NCBI GenBank assembly: GCA_964007475.1
Contig: OZ023273.1
Coordinates: 82,843,712-82,907,711, forward strand
Origin: Hybos culiciformis
Lineage: Eukaryota; Arthropoda; Insecta; Diptera; Hybotidae
DNA length: 64,000 bases
Direction: 5' to 3'
Part shown: positions 34,667 to 48,536 of the stretch, piece by piece
Layout: each line of letters begins with the position of its first letter
Numbering within the stretch: the first letter of the stretch is position 1
Program-made: the position numbers and the translations under genes
The notes under the pieces: generated by a model
Database searches by the model: none
The model's input: the letters and a program-made list of their open reading frames with translations, nothing else
What the model was told of the DNA's origin: nothing

Positions 34667-34770
34667 CCACGCCAGCCTGAACCAAACATTGAGAAAATCA
34701 CACAATCCACGCCAGACTGAACCAACCATTGTCAAATTATACAGTCCACACCAACCTGAACCAAACAATA
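34667..34770. repeat. ~40-bp tandem repeat, 2.5-3 copies
   Basis: CCACGCCAGCCTGAACCAAA and two diverged copies begin at 34667, 34707 and 34746, a 39-40 bp period. It is less AT-rich than its surroundings. No coding frame. Confidence 0.85.
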
Positions 34771-36330
34771 GTCTTAGTAATTAATTTTCTTTTTAGATGG
34801 AAAAAATATTTTATGTGTGTACGAAAAAGAAGTAAATTTAGATACAAAACTAAGTAGACTAAAAAATACTATAAAAAAGGTTACAAAAACTTATTATACC
34901 CACAAAAGTTAAAAAAAAAGGTGTTTTTTTTCCAAAAAACAAATTGATGTCCGATTAATGGTCTATTCGCAAACATCAGTCTTGTCACCAGTCCGTTTAA
35001 TTATACTTTGTAAAAAAATAATAATAACGTTACGATCGAATTTTCATGTTGACAGTTCGGTGACTTAACGCTTCTGATATGTGTGAATAGATCTTTCAAA
35101 TTTTATTTTTTTTAGCTTAAGTCAAAAAAAAAACCGAAAAACCTAAAATCGTAAGCCTATTTTTAATATATTTTGTCCAATTCTATCATTGAATGTAACT
35201 AAACTATCCAATAAAAAGTAAACTTTTTGGCAAAATTAAAATTTTTAAGTATTTTAATATATCTAGCCTTCTAGTTAATGTTACTTTACAACTCCGTAAA
35301 TACTTAAAATATACTCTTACAACAAAACACGATTATGTTATGAAAATACAAAAATCTGATATTCTGTTTATTTGGTAGACATCATATAAATAAAAAAAAA
35401 AATGAATCTGGATATAATCCAATATTATATACATATTTGCATCGTGTACCTGATACGTACTTCAGGTTGCAAAATGATTAATAACATTTATCCTGTCGAA
35501 AATTAATTGAAACGTGCAACTCAGAATTTATTATATGAATTTTTCAAACAGGTAGGTATATGTATACACTTTGTATAAAACTGCTGGAAGTAAATTTATC
35601 AAAAGATTTATATTTGAAATAAGTGCATATTATGTAAGTAAACAGAGATAGATCATCAGTCATCATACAGATAAATTAATTAACAGAAAAGACTCATATA
35701 AGCCGTCATGGTTTGAAGTTCTATTGATGTGAATTCAAATTTCTCCTCGGGTTAGACTTTCTGTTAAATGTTTAAGTTTTCCACAGAACTAGATGTTTGT
35801 GATGCTTTCTAACTACAAATACAAAATTATTCTAGGTTATTAAGGTTAGCATAGCAATTGATACGATGAAAAATCGTATTTATGGTATTATATGAAAATT
35901 TTGATTTTTTTGAAATTTGAGTAATTAGTTTGAATGTTTTTGCCCGTGTTAGTTTGAATATTTTTGCCCGAAAGGCAGCGAATGGGTGGTTGGTTAGTTA
36001 AATTGGTGGAACAACTCAACTAGAGTTGTTCCCAATTAGCGATTACGGCACGTTTTGACACCACTCACTCTCGTAACCTAGTCTGGTGCCTAACACAAAC
36101 CTCTAAACCCAACCCGTGACGTTAAGAAATTTCATCGCTTGTCTCAGTTTGGTTGTAGCCAGTACATTTAAATCTTCGTATGATAGTCACCTAATGTGGT
36201 TTTTGTAGTTCTTGCCAGGGCCGGATTTTTGCAGATAAAAAATTTCGCGCAACAGCGGCATTTTTGGTTAAACAAGGCCCCAGTTTTGCGGCATGCTCGA
36301 CAACTGCCCAGTAACCTTATAAACCGTGAG
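34771..36330. other. AT-rich DNA with possible hAT end
   Basis: Near 36215 CAGGGCCGGATTTTTGC resembles an hAT terminus, but no opposite end was found. 35940-36110 is less AT-rich and includes the small inverted motif AACAACTC...GAGTTGTT near 36010-36028. Confidence 0.4.
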
Positions 36331-36333
36331 CAC

Positions 36334-36410
36334 TGTCCTTACGAGACATTTTAAGAATTTCTACGGTAGCAATGTCCCTACGAGACATTTTAAAAATTTC
36401 TACAGTCCTT
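36334..36410. repeat. ~39-bp tandem duplication
   Basis: GTCCTTACGAGACATTTTAA...TTTCTAC is repeated once with two or three differences. Confidence 0.8.
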
Positions 36411-36515
36411 TTTTTGTCATAAATCGCACCGTCCATCTGTGATAAATACTGCTGGTATGTATGCCTTTTTATTATGTTCTGAAGCGGATGTACTTATTCT
36501 GCGAAGGAGGCTACT

Positions 36516-37776
36516 ACACTGAGGGAAAAAAATTTCTAGAATCGTGCAATACACTTTCATAATCACAAAAATTTAGGAAAAAAAACGAATTTTCATAATT
36601 CAAAGCGAATTCACTTGATATGTTAAATAGTTGCTTAAATTTTGCAATTTTTTCTCGTCTGTTATTTATGGCTTTTTCCATGATTCAAGTAAACTTATCT
36701 TGCTTGATTTAATCGGCTTATTTTCATTAATGAAGTAATTATTTCTTCATTTATGTAAATATTTCTTAATTTAAGTAAATATTTACTTGATGTAATTCTA
36801 ACATAGTTTAAGAATTTTTTTCTTTCGTTTGTACATTTTTTTTTTTCAACGAGACATGAAAATTAAAAACATGATTCTTTGCGAATACATTTCTTATTTG
36901 ATCATATTTTTTTCATATTCTATGGTTACAGTTTTCCATTAGTTAAATAAATTATTTCTTGATTTGATGAAATTTTTTGAAACTTAAGAAAGATATTGTG
37001 GTCAGTATATAATTTATATTTTCTATTTTACACTCTTTCTAAATTTCAATTGATTAGCCTAGTGGTAGAGTTGAACGTTTGCAATGTAAAAGTACAAAAT
37101 TCGAATCCCGAAGAAGGCATGAGAAAAGTCAAAAAAATCAATTATAAATTTAATAAAATTAAATTTAATAAATATAAGTAAATAAAATAAATAAAAAATT
37201 ATAAAAAAAAAATTAATAAATTAAAAAAAATTAAATAAATAAAAAAAAAATAAAATAAAAATAAAAAATAAAATAAAATAAAAAAAAAATAAAATAAAAA
37301 AAAAATAAAACAAAAAAAATAAAAGGAAAAAAAATAAAAGGAAAAAAAATAAAAGGAAAAAAAAAATGAAATAAAAAATTATAAGATATAAAAAAAAATT
37401 TTTTTTGCCCATAATTGTCGTCCTCTTCAAGATTCGAACCTGGGTCCTCAGCATTGCAAACCGACATCTCTACCTATAGGCTAAGCTATTGAAATTAAAA
37501 ATGTGTTTTTTAAGGTCATGTGTTTCTTGATTCGTGTTTCTTTTACACGAATTATCAAAAAACTCGCACATTACAAAGACTTATTATTTCTTCATTCACG
37601 CAAACAATATTTCTTTCATGAAGTAAAGTTGATTGTTATGTGCATGAAAATGTTCTAAAAATTATGGAAAAAAAATACATGATTCGAGAAAAAAGGCGAA
37701 CGGGTCAAAAACAAGTCCTTTTTTTCCATGATTTATTCACATTTTATAGGATATTAGCAATCTTTTCTCTCCGTGT
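36516..37776. mobile_element. Long tRNA-like foldback MITE with TA flank
   Basis: Left end CACTGAGGGAAAA (after TA at 36516-36517) and right end, as reverse complement, CACGGAGAGAAAA (before TA). Each half carries a tRNA-like segment pointing inward: A-box TAGCCTAGTGG (37055-37065) and B-box-like ATTCGAATCCC (near 37099-37109) on the plus strand; B-box GGTTCGAATC (37431-37440) and A-box TAGCCTATAGG (37473-37483) on the minus strand. The centre, 37120-37400, is A-rich low-complexity DNA. The left half is shared with 26712-27265. Confidence 0.7.
37120..37405. repeat. A-rich low-complexity tract
   Basis: (A)nT and AAAATAAAAGG-type runs. The poly-Phe reading frames on the minus strand here are by-products. 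Confidence 0.95.
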
Positions 37777-40126
37777 ATGTATGAGCCAGTTCATCTGCCC
37801 GCTCAATTTCTGAAAGGCTGATTTCTTGTTTATTCTTTCGAAGTGGTTTTGTCAGATTTTTTTTATTTGCTTTCTTTTCTGGGCAATATGCTGGAATTCA
37901 ATTTTATTCTAATTTAATATTATTAGAAAGGACCTTAACTTATAATGATATTATTGAAAATTTTATCTATGTTCTTAAACCCCCGGTTTTTTTTTTAATT
38001 ATTTATACTAATATTTCGGTGGATCTTGATTAAGTTTAGATAATAATTGTTTAGTTGTATAGTTAACATTAAATTAACATAACGCAAGTTTTACATTAAG
38101 GAACGATAACGAACATATTAACTTTAAAGAAGAAAAAAAAATACAAACCCCTCGCATAGTCAATTAATTGTAATGCACCAGCAGTCTCAATAATGCACGA
38201 AATACTACACGTCAAGTAACAACATATGTGGATCATAAGGATCACCTCTTCCGGTTCAATTAAAAGAAAAAAAAACTATTTTATTTTTCTTTTTTAGTTT
38301 TTGTTTAGGGTGCATCCTTTTTTTTTTTGTTTCTTTTCGTTAACATATATATTTAATGCATAGGCATTATTTATAAATTTGTTTAAGTAAAAACTTGAAT
38401 AGTGTAGCTAAATAAAATTTACCAAAAATGTTAGTTACAAATGTGCATAAATAATTGATTGTACTTTTATCGGAATTTAAAATTAAGTTGAAAAAGTGTT
38501 ATTTCATTATTTCGTGATTCATTATTAAGAATATATTTTTTTGAGCGCAGAACGCTTCTTCAACAATTTACTCACAAAATTATTAAATACAATTTTAACA
38601 CTATTAGAAATTGATGTGAATATAGTTCTAATCTTGCGCTCTGCTTGAAAATATTCAATCCCTATTTTTAGTAATAATCATGTTTTTAATTTTTAATTAT
38701 TTCCAGGATTTTTGCGACTAAACCTGACTCGCAGCTTAGGCTTCTCAAGATTTCGGATCTTTAGCACAAAAATACATATTTACGTGGTCAAATTTAACAC
38801 TAAACATATCATGGACCGATTAATGACCGATTAAGAACTTTTTACTTTAAGAACTATTGCATCGAAAATGCGCATATCAATCTTATCGCTTTCACACTTT
38901 GACTTCATGACTTTTTCTAAGAAGTAGGTATATACAGTTAATATTTATTATTTTTTTATTTGTATTTTGTTTGTTTTGAGTAATACTTTTATAACGTCGT
39001 TGTGTATCTTTATCTACCGGAACTGGTTATTTCATATTTGTCAAGTGTTGGTACATGTTTCGTGTAAAAAGCAGAGGTTTAGTTCACATCTAAATGAAAT
39101 TTATGATCGAATTCTAGGTCTGAAGAGATTAAATTACGATAAAGTATATTCTAAAATTTCTAACAAAATATACTAGACAATTGCTCAATGTTTTAGGATT
39201 CTCCTCAAGGATTTTTTTTTTCAATATTATGGATCCTCTGAAGTAGATCCTAAAGAAAAAAAAAATTTTTTTTTATTATAAAAAATTTTAATATTTCGGT
39301 GATCTACATAATTCTTTATTTTCATAAAAAAAAATTATTTAAAAATATTATAATGAATTCAATTCATATTCATTTTATTTTTTTTTAAATTATTATTACG
39401 AATAAAATTTTTTTCAAATGATGAGACCGCAGCTGTGCTAATAACAATATTGTTGTTAAGAAATCATAATATGGAACGAGTCAAAACTCGAAGTATATGA
39501 CACCTGAAGAATTTACACCTGCAAATAATTCTAAAGGTATATTATAGATAGAACCTATAACATATACAAAAAAATATTAAAAACTATCTTGTACCTGAAG
39601 GAACAAAATAGATATGTATGTAGTTCAGTTATTCAACAAGGGTTGAAAATAAAATTAAAAAAAAAAAAAATATGAAAGGATGTACTTTGTGTAATGTAAT
39701 TTTACATATAAATAACTTAATAAACAGAAAAATTTTATTTTATAATATTTTAACATTACTACGCAAATAAAGTATTTACAATTTTTGTACGTATTTTGTT
39801 ATCACCAGACTTTTAGGTACTTTATTTATTACGATATTATTTATTTAATGATTATTTATTGATTTATTGAAAAAAAAAAAAAATCAATTTAAATAAAAAT
39901 GAATAATGCATCGTCATTTATTTAGCCAATAAACATAATATACATTAATTTTTGTCAACGGAAAGCTTTACGTTTATATTTATATAGGAAATTTATACTA
40001 CAGGGTTATTTATACACAAAACTGAAGTCAACATGGAATTTCCGAAACTTTTTATATTTATATCCAATATTAATTTTGCGAAATTTTTAGCTTACGACAA
40101 TACGGTGTAAAATAACGACTAAGTTT
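37777..40126. other. AT-rich intergenic DNA
   Basis: No protein family, RNA gene or bounded element recognised on either strand. Confidence 0.55.
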
Positions 40127-40300
40127 TTATTTTGCCACATTTATTTTCACTAATTTATTTTTTTTGCTAGGAAAAAACACAACACAAACACTTAATTCAA
40201 GTGAGACAAATTGAGAAATTAAAACAAATTCCTGTCCGAGGTAGGAATCGAACCAACGACCGAACATTCCATAGGATAATAGCAATACCACTACACCATG
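40127..40300 (-). mobile_element. tRNA-related SINE-like element
   Basis: On the minus strand an A-box TGGTGTAGTGGTA (40287-40299) and B-box GGTTCGATTCC (40244-40254) are correctly spaced. CTACCTCGGACAGGAATTTG follows, shared with 30205-30290. The would-be acceptor stem does not pair, so this is not a functional tRNA gene. It is presumably a polymerase III-transcribed retroposon or its relic. Confidence 0.6.
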
Positions 40301-40528
40301 AATTTTATTCATAAATTTTTTTGGCATTGATTTATTAATGAGGAAAATTTTTTTTCGATCCCATACGTCCACCCTGAATTTATAAGCCAAATCGATCGTT
40401 CATTCTGTTTCTTTCTTATGTCAATAACTATAAATTTTTCTGGCTCTAGAAATCCTTTGCTTTATAAACAAACTATGTGACTCAAAAAAAATTGTGATTC
40501 GTAATCAAATTTTGCGATTGGTTATTTA

Positions 40529-41826
40529 GAGAACGGAATTTCGTGCAGTAAAAATCTGAAAACGTGCAATTTAAACCTCAAAACGTGCAAAAACGTGCAA
40601 TAAAAAAATTCAAAACCTAAAAGCCTGTAGGTAAATCGAAAAGAAAAATATTTAGGAAATACAATTTAAAAAAACCATTTTTTTTTTTTCAAAGTATAGC
40701 GACTATTCTGTTTTTATCATATACGGCGCTGCTTCTCTAATTAAAAGTAAAATTTTATCTTGAAACATAGAGTTCTTAACGAGTTCCCAAAAAACATTTT
40801 TTTTTGTTCAAATCACTTTATAGCAATAAAAAAAAAAAAAATAATTATTGAAATATGTACGTACTCTACTTATTTTTTTTTTAAATTTCATTAATTTTAT
40901 AAATAATTGTGTCCAAAAACTTTAAAACGTGCACTTGTTTTGCAAAAAAATCTAAAACTTGCAATTTCGTGCAACACAAAATGGGTGTCCAAAAATTTCA
41001 TTTTGCAAGATTCGGATAGATTTTTTGTTCTAACCAGTGCGTTGTGGGATTCAAAACATTTAACAACCGGTTCGCATCCCGTAAAAAAAAAAATAATACA
41101 ATTTTTTTTGTGGTTTCGAATCCTCTAAAAAGTTGTTTTAATTTTTTTTAATTAGATTTTAAAGACCTTTCCAGAACACATATATACTTTCTCCTTCATA
41201 AAAACTCATAAATTTTTAGATTGATGTTTCCAAATGTTGTAATTTCAAAACAGGCTTGCTTGTTACACGTTTATCACTGTGTAAAAGCATATTTTTACTC
41301 TTATTCAGTTCTTTACTGTGAATAGCATAGTTAAAGAAAAAGTAAATTTTTCAGATAAATAAGTAAAACGCTTGTCAAATTTTCCAGTATTTCTTTTATA
41401 AATTAATAAAAAAGCAAGACAAAAATGGTTTTATTGCAAATTGTACGCGCATCACCTGTCGAGATACTCATCGTGTGATAGTAGTTTTAAATTTTTAGAT
41501 AACACACAGACACACAGATCATATTTTTGTATAATTGAAATTTTATTTGTCATACAAATTTCAATGTAAATTTAAATTGTATATTCTTTGAGTACTTAGT
41601 TGAGAAATTGCCACGGAGGGACTATTAAAACAGTGAATAGTTATTTCAAAACTGTTTCAGGCGATTTTCGTGAACCTACAAATTTTAGGAAACGGTACGC
41701 GCGAATCTTAAATATTTTAGGAAACGGTTCCCCCGAACCGGTGTGAACCGGCTGAAGCCCACCACTGGTTCTAACCCATTCTAATTGCCCAAAAAAAAAA
41801 TTGCAATTGCGCGAAATTCCGGTCTC
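40529..41826. mobile_element. MITE interrupted by an hAT insertion (outer element)
   Basis: Ends GAGAACGGAATTTCGTGCA and, as reverse complement, GAGACCGGAATTTCGCGCA form an inverted repeat. TTATTTA lies outside both ends (40522-40528 and 41827-41833). Inside are repeated AAAACGTGCAA-type motifs (40557-40610, 40920-40975). Removing the inner hAT copy and one of its duplications restores a ~557-bp element. Confidence 0.7.
41035..41767. mobile_element. hAT MITE, nested, perfect 8-bp target duplication
   Basis: Starts CAGTGCGTTGTGGGATTC and ends GAAGCCCACCACTG, imperfect inverted ends of the CAGTGGTGGG type. GTTCTAAC flanks both sides exactly (41027-41034, 41768-41775). CCGGTTCGC-like palindromic text lies near both ends. 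733 bp, with no transposase fragment recognised. Confidence 0.88.
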
Positions 41827-41833
41827 TTATTTA

Positions 41834-44800
41834 TTTATTACAAAATAAAAAAAAAAATTTAAAGAGACAAATAAAAAAAACTTTTTTTTTCTCCATATGA
41901 AATTCAACCCATAATATAACCAACCCATTCCCAAAACAGATTACGAATTATACTTCGTTCACCTTATAAATTTCTGAGTGTTGAACGTTCTTGTCACGAA
42001 TGTAAATAGGCAATAATATTCTTTTTACAGCAACAATATGGAATAACATCCCACTTCGTTTTGGCTGGTGCGGTTCTATCTCTTTTGATGTTTTTTTTTT
42101 ATAATTGGCTCGTTTAGGGCGGGTTTAAATATTTAAAATCACTAAAATGCTGTTTTGTGACTAATCAAGAAACGGTGGCATTAGAACCAGTAAACTTAGT
42201 GAGTTAAAAAAATTATTTTTTTTGTTTAATTAGATTTTAATTCAGAGTTTAATTTGTTTTAATGAATTAGAATCTTTTGACAGTTCAGAAATATAAAAAT
42301 ATTGAATCATACAATGTACCTATACATTATTTTTATATATATATATGTATAATAATACTGTAAATTTTTATTTTACGTAATAAAAGAAAAAAAAAAAATT
42401 TTTTTTTTTAAATTAAATATAAATCATCAGAAAGTAAAAATATTTTTGTAATTTAATAACTTTATATATATACGTATACATAAAATAATTGAAAAAGTAT
42501 TATTTTCTTCCAAAAAAGAGTCGCGCAACAGTCGAAAAAGATTTATAATCCAAGCTTGGCAAAAGGAAAATTATTATTTCATTTTTTTTTTAATAAATAT
42601 TTTACCTATAAAATATTGAAAAACAAAAAGTAAATTTTTTTTAATGAGTTAAGGGGATTGGGTGACGCCACAATAAATATAAGAATTATCATTATTATAG
42701 TGGGTTAAGTAAGAATATAATATATAATAATAAATTTATGAAATCGTCCCCCTTTTCTCCAAAATAAAAAAAAAATTAAAATAAAAATATTAATTTTTTT
42801 TGTTTAAATTATATAGATTGTAGCATGTGGAAAGAAAAAGAAAATCATAACACACGTAAATCATTATCCAAAAAATATTACCGGAAATCTCAGCAGTTCT
42901 TTTTCTCTGCGCATTATTTTTTTACTTTTTTTTTTCTTCTTGGATATAGAAAATCCAATCGGTTGCGACTGAAGTGTCGAATAGTTTATTAATTTTCGTA
43001 TTATATCTCTAAAACTTATTATAATTATTACCCTTATAAATATTAGATTATTACCGACAATATTATAATCCTAATTTTAGTACAGTGCGGTCCATATTGA
43101 TCGATTCAAAGTAAAATGGCAATAAAATTAATTCTATTTCCGGACTTAATAATATTCTTACAAAAATAAGATAAGTAGTCAACGCAAGATCCAAATGACA
43201 ATTATTGAAATTCAGTATGATTTCAATTCGAAGTAAAAATGTACAGAAGTAGTTAAGCTTGAATTTTATAAATATAAATGTAATCATTGATGAATTTAAT
43301 AATAATGACAATAAAATGAATGTTAATTAAAACACGGCATTTCATTTATTACAAAGGTGAACCGACGCTACCACAACCTCAACAACCTCAACAACCATCA
43401 AAAACCGCGCATACCTTCCTAAGCTATTAAACTTAAGTACAAACTATTAATCTTACGTACAAAATTATATTTATTTTCAAATTTAAGTGTACCAAAAAAC
43501 TGCCGATATTTTCAAATATTCCAAATATCAGGCGAAAATAATATATATTTATAAAATTTATGATTCTATGAAACTTTAAAAAGGGTTCTACGTTGATTTT
43601 TAATTATTTATTAAGGCTGGTATTTTGAGTTTGGGGCACCACCCAGCGGTAGATCTACCTGTACGTTAATGAAACTGCAGCTTGAGGTCCCCGATATAAA
43701 AGAGGATTTAAATCCGAAGAACATTTTAGATTAAATAAAACAAACTTGGTTATAACGTAGGTACGAATAATTACTAAAATTATTTTGTTTGTTCTTGAAT
43801 TAAAATTATTTTCCTATTATTTATGTATATATTTTTTTTAAGTTTTTCTTAACATTGGTTTCAAAAACAGGTAATGGATTTTAGGGGTCCTGAAAATAAT
43901 TAAGCTTAAATTTCCAAAAAACATAAATCCCCACTGTCGCCACCACAGAATTTCAATCATGATGATATTTTTTTTTTTATTTGAATGAGATTCAAAAAAG
44001 TGCAAGCACTTGTGGCGAATCTTATTATAATACATGTGTTTAAAATTACAATCGAGAAGATCTAAATCTATACATTTTGTAGATATTATGGATATGTATT
44101 ATATATGAATTCATTTAAAATTATTTAAATTTATTAATATTATGTAAGTTTTGTATATACTGTAACCATAAAAAAGATGGATAAAACTTAATTAATTAAT
44201 CGCCATTTGTGTTAGGAATTGTTCATTAAAAAACGTTTCAGTTATTTTTTATAATAATACATAATAATATTCTGCAAGGCTCAATGAAATGAAACACAAC
44301 ATTTATAATTTGAAATCTTTATATATTTCACATTCTCAAAATTAATTTTTTCATTCCTAAGAATTATTGTTCTAACAAAATTTAACATTTAAAAGTTTGC
44401 TCTCACAAGTTACAGTAATTTTTGTATTTATTTTTTTTATAATTTAGGAATATGGTTTAATGTAATTAAAACCAAAATCAATTTCAAATAATTTATGATA
44501 TACTTTTGGTATACGGTTTTAAATTATATGCAATTATAAATTTTTATTAAAAAAAACCAAAACATAAAAATTAAAAAAAAAACACAAATAAATATGATGA
44601 ATATATATTATATATTATATATGTATAGAGTTTATGATTTCGAAACCCTTTTTTCCAAAAAAAAAAAAAAAAAATGAATAAAAATCATTCAGGATATCCA
44701 AAAAATATAAAAATGCAAATTTATTTTTAACACCTTAATTTTGTATTATTTTGTGTTGAATTGAGAGGAGGTGTAAAAAATAAAATTTATAATATGAAAT

Positions 44801-47800
44801 GAAATCAAAAATTTTCTACATATTTATAATTTTTGAATTCGATTGAAAATCCATTTTTGGAATATTTAATTTAAAATATATAATAATAAATTATTAGGAA
44901 TCTTAATTAATTTGGATTTAGACTTATATAATAATAATTAATTTTTATTATCATAAAATTTCACCTTTTTCTTTGTAAGAATTAATTTTTTATTCAAATT
45001 TGTGTTATGTGTAATTCTGGTATATTGTTCTAAATGAATATACCGATGATGATTGATAGTTTTGCTGCTTACGCTAATTAAGGAACTTGTTAAATAATAT
45101 ATTTTAACCTAGGACGATTTTTTGCAAGATTTGATTAAAATGTTCAATTAAATTTAGGCAACACAGTAAACAATGTTTTAGGTTCGATTATATTCAAATT
45201 CCTGTATACGACGAATGAAGTTCTCATTAATGTATCTATATCTAAATATTTGTATAAGGTTCAGAGAAGGAATAAGCAATTGACAAATGATTTCCAAGTC
45301 TCAAAATCCCTCTTTTTCTTTTTTATAAATACTTTGTTGGAAAGAATACCTATACCAGTCATTTTGCTTTTTTTTTCATTTCCATTCATTTTCCAATACG
45401 TTAGAGTAAAATTTCCCTAAAAATTAAGTATAAAAATTGATTTACGATTTCATATGGAATTTAACAATCGAAAGCCTCTATCATCTCGCTAAAATCTATC
45501 AAAAAAACTTCAATATAAAGTTATAATAGTTACTATTTTACAATGTACTTAAACCGAATTACATTAAATAATGTGTATTAAGACAAACAATAACGGCTCT
45601 AACGAATCTAAAATTTCTACAATCTAGATATACACATTTTAAATTAAAGATAGCTTATCCTCCTACTTCATCAAAGGTTTATAAATTATTTTTAACTATT
45701 TTATTTTATTTAATGAATTTAAAACATAGTTTAAATGCGCTCTATTTGATATTCATGACTTCAATAATATTGCTTATATTATAGTATTTTATTATTTCTA
45801 TATAAGCCATATTCATTCAATTATGGAAATTATAACTATTAATTATAAAATGAAAGTTATCTTATTGACTAACTTTTAAGAAAAACAGAACACCTGTTTT
45901 ATAGAATCGCAATAATTTCCAATAAGAGTTTGGAAAAAAATAAAATGAAAATTTAGTTTTTTTTTTAATAACAAATGAATATAACATTAAACAAATTTGG
46001 AATGCTTGAAAATTACAATTTTTATATCCAATTTTCAAAATATTACTACGTACTCATAAAAATTAAAACACTTGTTTTCTAAATAATTATATCTGCACCA
46101 CACATATCCAAAGATAGAATTTCCAAAGTAATAAAAGAAAAATACTCATTTTTATTATAATTTTTGCATTAAAAGTTATAAATTTTTGCATTAAAATGTC
46201 AATATCATTTTGCAATAAGTCGAAATAAATGTTATAGTAAGAAAATTGAAAAAACTGATTTTATACATATTAGAGGACAGTGTGAGCATTGTCTGTTAAA
46301 ACGAAAATTTATAAACCATTTATATTCCAAAAAACCAGACTGTGTCCATGTCCAAACCAATAATTTTTAGCAATTGTAGTGAAATCGTTTTTATGATTTG
46401 TCTTATAAAATAAAGCTCAAATGAATGATCTGTTTCACGGTCAATGTTTTGTTTTTTAAATGCCAAAACTGAAATTATATAAGTTCACAAAATATTCACA
46501 TCTCGTAAGCTTATAAGTCAATAAGTTATAAAAAGGAACTTTAAAAAGATAGCCATTTACATTAAAAAATGACTAAAGTTAAAAATTGAAATAATTAGGT
46601 ACATTAGTTTTAAAATGTTTTTGCAAGGTATCCTTGCGAAGACGAACGTGTTTCACGATAAGTACACAATGTGGACAAGAGGTGTCGTGGTATTAAAAAC
46701 GTCAATTGATTTATGCCCTGTTGACGTTTTGTTATCCCATCATATGATGGTGCGTCTCACTACTTATGTCATTTACGGTTTATCTTCATTTAGTATGACG
46801 TCAATATAACCATAAATTATGAATATTCACACGTTATTAATTTCAAAACAAGAATATTATTATGATATTTAAAGTAATAAAAACGTGTGCCCTTGGCATT
46901 AAAAGCGAAAAAAAATTATGTGCTTTTATTTTTCTTCGTACAAGAAGTGCAAAACACTCGCATATCGCGTTCTACGTTATTGGAAGTAACAAGAAATAGC
47001 TTTCGATAATGAATATAAAAATTGTCTGCAAAAGGCTTTTAGACGCACATTTTTCATGAAATTGCAAGATTTTATAATGTCGTAATTGAAAACCATTGCA
47101 ATCGTGGTCAGCGGTAATCATAATTAATTAAAGCATATTCATAATGCTTAAAAACGAGTGGGTGGTCACAATGTGGTTGGTGTTTCTTACATGTTAGCGA
47201 TGTTACTTTATTGAATATACAAAAAAAAAATAATAATAATAATATTATTAAATGAATGTATAAATATAAAATATTAAACACACAATAAAACATTTCAGAT
47301 AAACATTTTCCTGATCTTTATCACAGGTGTGGTCGCTTTTACGTATCTTCAAAGCAGCCACATTAATATTTTCTTTTTTTTTTCTTGATGTTTTTATCTT
47401 TTTGCTTTATGTATATGGGTCGTCGTCGTGAAAGAAATTTTTATCAGCATATTACATAATAATAATAAAAGGAATTTGGACTAACTGTGACATACTATAA
47501 ATGTAGGTATATTATGAACTTTTGATATTTCTTTTTCAATTTAACCTTTTTTCGGTTTGAAACTTCAAAAGGTCGTTAAATAATAATTGATTCACAATTA
47601 TAATTCATTTTGACCCCAAAGGCAATATATTATTATCCTCATGCGTCAGATATGTAATTGTTTTTGAAACAAAATTTGATATTAAAGGTTATCCCAAAAT
47701 TGAATTTCTTAAGAAACATTTCCAAACTAAAAGTTTATATAGGATGACAATTTATTTACATAGTTACAAGATGAAGATAAAAGATAGACAATTACATCAA

Positions 47801-48195
47801 TGATTCACCAGCTAGACAGATCATTATCATTTAGATACTTATTTATTAAAGAGACCCTCTGCCACATATTAACCAGACTTAATTTAGATTCTTAAACATT
47901 TTTTTGGAATAAAAAGTCTTGAATCCCGTCATTTTTCATCTATGTAAAAAAAAATTTAACGCATTTATTTATACTTATATTTTTATGATAATTAATATAA
48001 CGTACGTAAGTCTGTAGTGAATATTATGTTAACAACATAAATACATATATATTTCACATCTTTCAATATGAAAATAAATTTGAATCTAAAGATATTTCAC
48101 AAATTCAGAATGGAGAAAAAATCAGGGAAAATTTTGTTTTACGGAGGTTCGAAAAAAAGACACCAAATATTTCAAATTAAAAAAAATATCTGTAA
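41834..48195. other. Long AT-rich desert
   Basis: 6.4 kb without a recognised gene or bounded element. Less AT-rich islands are at 43360-43410 (CAACCTCAACAACC repeats), 43620-43680 and 46640-46800 (including the palindrome CCATCATATGATGG). All frames are under 85 codons and resemble nothing known to me. Confidence 0.55.
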
Positions 48196-48536
48196 AGCCC
48201 GGGTGAACAGAACAGAATCATCGACTGAAATTCTGGTCAGAATCTCATGAGATTGCTGCCTTTAAAATAGAAACCGAAACAGAATATATCAGCGCAGCTT
48301 TGAAAAAACGTGAATAAATAAAGACAAAAAAAATTAAATTAAATTCAATTGACATTCTGGAAACAGAAACAGTAATAGAAAATAACCTCGTTTGAGGTTA
48401 TTTAAATTCTGTGGACAGAATGAATTTTTCTGTCGCTCAATTCTGTTGTAAAATTCTGTCGCAGAATTGTATGGGATTCTGAATTGTATGGGATTCTGTT
48501 TATGTTGCTAAATTCTGTTTTAACGACATCCCGGCT
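48196..48536. mobile_element. Small MITE, possibly Harbinger-type (TAA flank)
   Basis: AGCCCGGGTG at the left and ATCCCGGCT at the right are inverted, with TAA outside each (48193-48195, 48537-48539). The inside is rich in ACAGAAT/ATTCTGT motifs in both orientations, with a clean hairpin AATAACCTCGTTTGAGGTTATT at 48382-48403. Superfamily is inferred only from the 3-bp flank. Confidence 0.45.

Noticed and set aside
36213..36232. hAT element start (CAGGGCCGGATTTTT)
   Set aside because: No matching opposite end or 8-bp duplication found, so not listed as an element.
37055..37109. Possible tRNA gene on the plus strand
   Set aside because: The internal promoter boxes are good, but no cloverleaf closes and the segment is repeated inside MITE arms.
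37221..37467. Two long minus-strand frames rich in Phe, Leu and Ile
   Set aside because: Pure translation of the A-rich low-complexity tract in the centre of a MITE.
40244..40299. Possible tRNA gene
   Set aside because: A and B boxes are present but the acceptor ends do not pair, and the flanks recur in another repeat copy at 30205-30290. It is a SINE-like relic.
43063..43311. 82-residue minus-strand frame
   Set aside because: No motif, no splice or start support, and composition identical to the surrounding AT-rich DNA.
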